This document shows positions 59,688-64,000 of a stretch of 64,000 nucleotides of DNA, one piece after another (the first letter of the stretch is position 1; every line of letters begins with the position of its first letter). Source of the DNA: Pseudofabraea citricarpa. Its lineage: Eukaryota > Ascomycota > Leotiomycetes > Helotiales > Dermateaceae. The translations under genes and the position numbers were made by a program. The stretch spans positions 496,001-560,000 of the forward strand of contig JAPWGK010000024.1 in assembly GCA_029641185.1 (NCBI GenBank). Reading direction: 5' to 3'. The notes below the pieces were generated by a model. That model was not told the origin of the DNA, searched no databases, and worked only from the letters and a program-made list of their open reading frames with translations.

Positions 59688-60869
59688 GCGCTTGCGAGTA
59701 TAGATCTAAACTTTCTTCTTTTCGGAAAAAAGCATTGCGTTTCTATCGGGGTACACGGGCAACAGTCAAACCGTAAAAGGGCTAGGCTGTGGGATGATGA
59801 ATGTGCATAAATGGATGGTCAGCGGTGGTGGTAGTGGTGGTTGCATGGGAACGCGCGCTCCGGTACTTCGTTTTACTTGTTTTGCTCAGGAGGCTTCCTA
59901 AACGGCACGGCGTTTTCTTCTTTAATCTGAGCGATATGGGCTTTCTCTCTCAGAGGCTGAACTGAAACAGATTCATAGATCAGGTAAATAAAAATAAAAG
60001 TGGATAAAAGCACATGTTGTCTTGCCCTGCTTCTTCTCTCGGCTTTTGTGGAATCGGTCGGGAAAGGATAAAAGGGGAGGGAGGTCTAAGCGAGCCTCTT
60101 GTTTTTTTCTTTTCACTTTCTTTTTTTCTTTTTACTCACTTGAGAGATGGGCAAGGTTGAATAATACCTCTACGTTTTCTTTATCTCCTTGCTTATAAAT
60201 CTTTAAATCCGGAATTATAAACTTCCGAATCCTCTGCTGTTTAAATATTAAAATTTTCCTATGTTGTTAGTACTCATCTAGTTGTCAGTGCTTATCTGGG
60301 TGTCAATGTCTATGTTGTTGTCCTGTGCACAAGAAATCGCTGATGTCTTGTGAGAAGAAGATAAGTCACAGTGGATAATCAACGGATGCAGATTTTCACA
60401 GGTGGGAAATAGGCAAGGCCAAATTCTTCTGGGCCAGAGAGAAGGCGGGGAGATGTGCTAGCTAGCTTAGATGGTAATCCCCGCTGGCTTCTTGCTCCGA
60501 CATTTTATTCTAGATGCATGCTTATAGATAGGTAGTTCAGGTTTGGAAAGTTAGGTAGCTAATTTATGTTGGTGTTATTACAAAAAAGAAAGAAAAAAAA
60601 TATTATCTTCTACATGCTGCTGTCGATTCATTCGTATGTGTGTGTATATGTGCGGTATATACCCTAGATACCTCCTCTGGTAGATAGACATACATATACA
60701 TCTCTATCTCTCTCAGTTTTGACTTGGCCAATCAGCCAGCCAGTCAGCCACACAAACCGCTATATCATAGCGAGGGATCTGGCTAGAGCCGGCTCCCCTC
60801 TCCTTCTAGGTCTGCCTCCTTCTCTTTGGAAACATATCGGTGGCTGACTTGTATTCTACATTCTACATT
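59688..60869. other. Intergenic between eIF4E and the acyl-CoA synthetase gene
   Basis: About 1.2 kb between convergent genes, AT- and T-run-rich, with many simple repeats (TCTACAT, TGTGTGTATATG). It contains no supported gene. Confidence 0.5.
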
Positions 60870-62915
60870 CTACATCTCATCCCCGCTGAAGTCATCTGTG
60901 AAGATGGCTTTGACGAGTTGTTTCTTATTGACTGGCACGAATTGTCAGCTCGCGTCTTTCTGTCTAGGAGTAGCAAGGGAGGGGGAGGGACGGGTCAAAA
61001 GGAAAAAAAGAAGAGAAAAAACGAGACACAAATAAGAGGAAGGAAAAAGAAGATACTTACTTTTGCCCATGGCATTCTTAGGAATGTCATCCACGATCCT
61101 CAGCACCTGCGGGATCTTGTAATTCGCCAACCGGTCTCGCAGCGCCCTTCTCATATCCATCGGGCTCCATTTATCCACGCCGGGCTTCAGGATAAGTACC
61201 ACACCTACCTTGTGGCCCCATTTCCCAGACGGCACGGCCACGACAGCGGCTTCAGCGATCTGAGGAAGCGACAACAGTTCACGCTCGACTTCCAGGGCCG
61301 ACACTTTCTCGCCGCCCGTCTTGATGATATCGGCCGACTTGCGGCCGCGGATGAAATACAACGGGCCGCTGGCCCAGGACTGTGAGGGATTCTGGCCTGC
61401 TGTGCAGACGTTTCGGCGAACGGCTACGTCGCCCGTCTTGAACCAGCGACCGAGCCCATCTTCGCCCTCGACAAACTCTTTGCGCGTCGCCTCTTCGTTG
61501 CGCCAGTACTCTCTGAAGATGGTGGGTCCGCGGAGCTGCACCTCGCCGTCTCGTTCCTTGCCGTCTTTGCTCATCTCCTCGCCCGGCTGGATCACTTCGT
61601 TCGTCTCGGTATCTACTAATCGCGCTTGCACGCCTGGGAGTGGCCAGCCTACACTGCCGTCTACTCGGTCATCGTATGACAAGCCGCACGAGAGTGCCAT
61701 TCCCACTTCGGTCATGCCATAGCGTTCCAGAAGCACGTTTCCTCCACTGAGTTCGGTCCAGGCCTTTTTGGTAGGTGTCGGTAGAGCAGCTGAACCGGAT
61801 ATGTTCAGGCGCATATATTCTGGTGAGATGGCCTTCTTAGTAGCCGCTTGCAACTCAGGCGAGAGATCACCGTGGGTTGACAAAAGACGGTTGTATACTG
61901 TGGGGACTACGGTGAAAAATGTAATGGGGTCTTTAGTTGCTCCCGGCAAGAAAGGGGCTGCTAAGCGCTCCCAAACCGCCTTGACGTTAAAAGGAAACAA
62001 AAATTCTACTGCTGAGCCGGCTAAGAGCGGTGTCATAATAGCATTGATTGTGCCGTGGATGTGATGCAACGGCAAGACGTGCAGTAGATGGTCCTTGGGG
62101 CTGTATTCCCACGCCGTCTGGAGAGATTTGGATTGTGCAGTCATGACGGATTGCGGGAGTAGAACTCCTTTCTAAAAGCAATCTTCAGCGAGATTGTCTG
62201 CAAGTTTCACCATAGCACTTACTGGTCGATTGGTGGTTCCGGATGTATAGAGCATCATCCCACCCTTGCCGTCAGTTGGGCCCTCCAACGTGACTTTCGT
62301 GTGCATTGCTCCGCCGAGCTTCTTCTCAACCTGCACAAGCTTCGGCTTAGACTCCAAGCCTTGCTTGAACACATCATGTGCCTTGGCCTCGAATTTTGCC
62401 GAAGACAAGAGCATTGAGGCCTGGGACTGGTTCATGATATACTGCAGTTCATGGGCTGGGAATGCTGGTGATAACGGAAGAGCAATTGAATGGGCACCCA
62501 GGATTGCCAGCAGAGTTACTGGGCACGCAATCAATTGGCCAGTCACGTAAAACGGAAGTCTTCAGAACTCACCTATGTAATCGTAGCCATTTTCTACGAG
62601 AAATGCTATTCTCTCTCCATCGAGACTTGAGCGTCCGGCCTCGTGATGCAGCCTGTCCTTCGCATCTGCTACATCCCGCAACAGCTCGCCATAGGTGAAT
62701 CTCCGGCCGGAGGCTGAGTGGATGACCACGGTGGAATTGGGATCATGGTTGGCAATTGCTTGGAAGATGGGGAGGCGGGGAAGTGTGGAGGCCATTCTGG
62801 AGAATCTCGGAGCAACAGAGTGTTTGGGACGGAAGAATTGAGAGAGAGATGATGACGCTGATGCTGACGTTGACGTGCGGAAGAGAGACTTATATGTCTG
62901 CTTGGAGCAGAACAT
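60870..62915 (-). CDS. Mitochondrial acyl-CoA synthetase, ACSF3/malonyl-CoA synthetase type
   Basis: Four exons (62915-62573, 62518-62223, 62171-61061, 60931-60870) give 603 aa. The first 40 residues (MFCSKQTYKSLFRTST ... F-S-R-M-A-S) are Ser/Arg-rich without acids, a mitochondrial presequence; a second ATG at 62795 would give a cytosolic form. AMP-binding hallmarks: MLYTSGTTNRPKGV (P-loop, with N for the usual G), PLHHIHG, ERYGMTEVGMALS, WFKTGDVAV, GRKSADIIKTGGEKVSALEVE, and the C-terminal catalytic Lys region NAMGKINKKQ formed across the last splice. It would activate malonate or methylmalonate to the CoA ester for mitochondrial fatty-acid synthesis; substrate by homology. It is divergent from the BolA gene. 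Confidence 0.88.
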
Positions 62916-63320
62916 GGTCGGCGGAAAAGAAGCAGGTCGTTCGACGTGTGATAGGGTGAAAGGTCAGCAACGCATGCAGGGCCGGGGGATCAGCCTTTCT
63001 GTCCCACTCTCGGCCACAGATCTTGGTGCCGATGCGAACGATTTGAAGTCCGTTGGGAACTGCTTGCTTTCTCTGTTTTTTTTTTGTTGCGATGCTACCA
63101 GCGGATTTGCCGATGACGCGCAGCCGAGATGCTGCATCCCTGCGCTGTGCATCATTTTGGGGACATCTGCATATCTGCTCTGCTTTGCTTTTGCTTCACT
63201 CATCTTGATTTGCTCTTAACGCCATCTCACCTGAGTTCGCGTTCACCTCCTCCCATCATACCACTGCATCGACGCGTCTTGCATCCCACATTCACACGCA
63301 CTCACACACTTATTCATCTG
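62916..63320. promoter_or_regulatory. Divergent promoter acyl-CoA synthetase / BolA
   Basis: 405 bp between divergent start codons, pyrimidine-rich leader on the BolA side. No other feature is seen. Confidence 0.5.
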
Positions 63321-63798
63321 ATGCTTCGAAGAACCCTTCTCTCATTGGCAAAGCGCCCACTCTCTACCATGGCCTCACAAACTCCCCTCGAAGACACCAT
63401 GCGCGCCAAGGTGAGCCTCCCTCCGTCCTCTCTCTCCTTTTGCGCTCGTGATTGCCAATGACTAAACGCTCGTCCAGATCACGGAAGCACTGACTCCCAC
63501 CTATCTCGAGATCCACAACGATTCGCATCTTCACTCGCACCATAAGGCTATGCAAGGAAGCACGTCGGCCGAAACCCATTTCAGAGTTGTCATAACGAGC
63601 ACCGCATTCGAGAAGAAGATGCAGCCCGCCAGACACCGCATGGTATACGCGCTGTTGAAGGAGGAGATGGCGAAGGAGGGAGGAATCCATGCGCTACAGC
63701 TGCGGACCAAGACGCCGGATGAGGATGCGAAGCAGAAAGCGAGAGAGGCCGAAGAGAAAGGCGAGGTGATTGAGGGCCAAGGGGTGGAGAAGGTATAG
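63321..63798 (+). CDS. BolA-like protein, mitochondrial
   Basis: Two exons (63321-63410, 63478-63798) give 136 aa. The N-terminus (MLRRTLLSLAKRPLSTMAS) is a mitochondrial presequence. The BolA domain follows: ITEALTPTYLEIHNDSHLHSHH, then THFRVVITSTAFEKK, RHRMVYALLKEEM and HALQLRTKTP. The His-containing loop and RHRMVY match eukaryotic BolA proteins, which bind monothiol glutaredoxin and [2Fe-2S] clusters. The C-terminal acidic tail (E-E-K-G-E-V) is common in fungi. Whether this is Bol1 or Bol3 is not decided. Confidence 0.92.
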
Positions 63799-64000
63799 GG
63801 GATACCTACAACTTGAGTGCGAGGAGGAGATGCCATACGGCCTATGGTATCGACGTACAATACCCAGGCCAGTAATGTACCAACAACGGAATAAAAACGG
63901 CGTTGGGCTTTATGGGGAATGTGGGGGTTTCATAGGCATCTTAAGTCTTTGATAATAAGGAACACCGGGAACAACACCCCAATTATGACGAGGTTAGAAA

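Overview
The window is nuclear DNA of a filamentous ascomycete. Genes are split by many short introns (about 46-97 nt, GT...AG with CTAAC/CTGAC-like branch sites). The gene set includes a highly reducing polyketide synthase, fungal rhodopsin-domain and DUF829 proteins, and AT-rich transposon relics with C-to-T/G-to-A decay typical of repeat-induced point mutation (RIP). A leotiomycete is my guess from protein style; the sequence alone does not prove it.

Layout. 1-10.6 kb is gene-poor accessory DNA: a minisatellite, an F-box-like gene, a six-exon rhodopsin-domain membrane protein (minus), a RIP-degraded Tc1/mariner element with 36-bp terminal inverted repeats (4111-5543), a small secreted SnoaL/NTF2-like protein, and about 2.8 kb with no recognisable gene. 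10.7-27.5 kb is a probable secondary-metabolite cluster: PaxU/TMEM53-like DUF829 hydrolase, DHA2-type MFS transporter, ten-exon cytochrome P450 and a fourteen-exon HR-PKS (KS-AT-DH-cMT-ER-KR-ACP, 2553 aa). P450 and PKS are divergent and share a promoter carrying a 74-bp tandem duplication. No cluster-specific transcription factor, thioesterase or offloading enzyme is visible.

28-36.3 kb holds a metallophosphoesterase with a triplicated 3' end, a Fic-domain protein, a large F-box protein, an array of four related membrane-anchor modules (partly broken) and a NUDIX remnant. 36.4-39.8 kb has a DEDDh exonuclease-like gene, an intron-containing tRNA-Asp and a foldback element with perfect 92-bp arms.

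39.8-64 kb is a conserved housekeeping block, mostly in divergent pairs: FAB1 PI3P 5-kinase / TPP1-Est3-like telomere protein; GPI14 (PIG-M) / TRAX; then SYM1 (Mpv17), eIF4E, and a mitochondrial acyl-CoA synthetase (ACSF3-like) / BolA. A RIP-affected non-autonomous TIR element is inserted exactly at the TRAX stop codon with an 8-bp target duplication.

Exon joins below were read by eye from splice signals, reading phase and family conservation; in every multi-exon model the exon lengths sum to a multiple of three with no internal stop.
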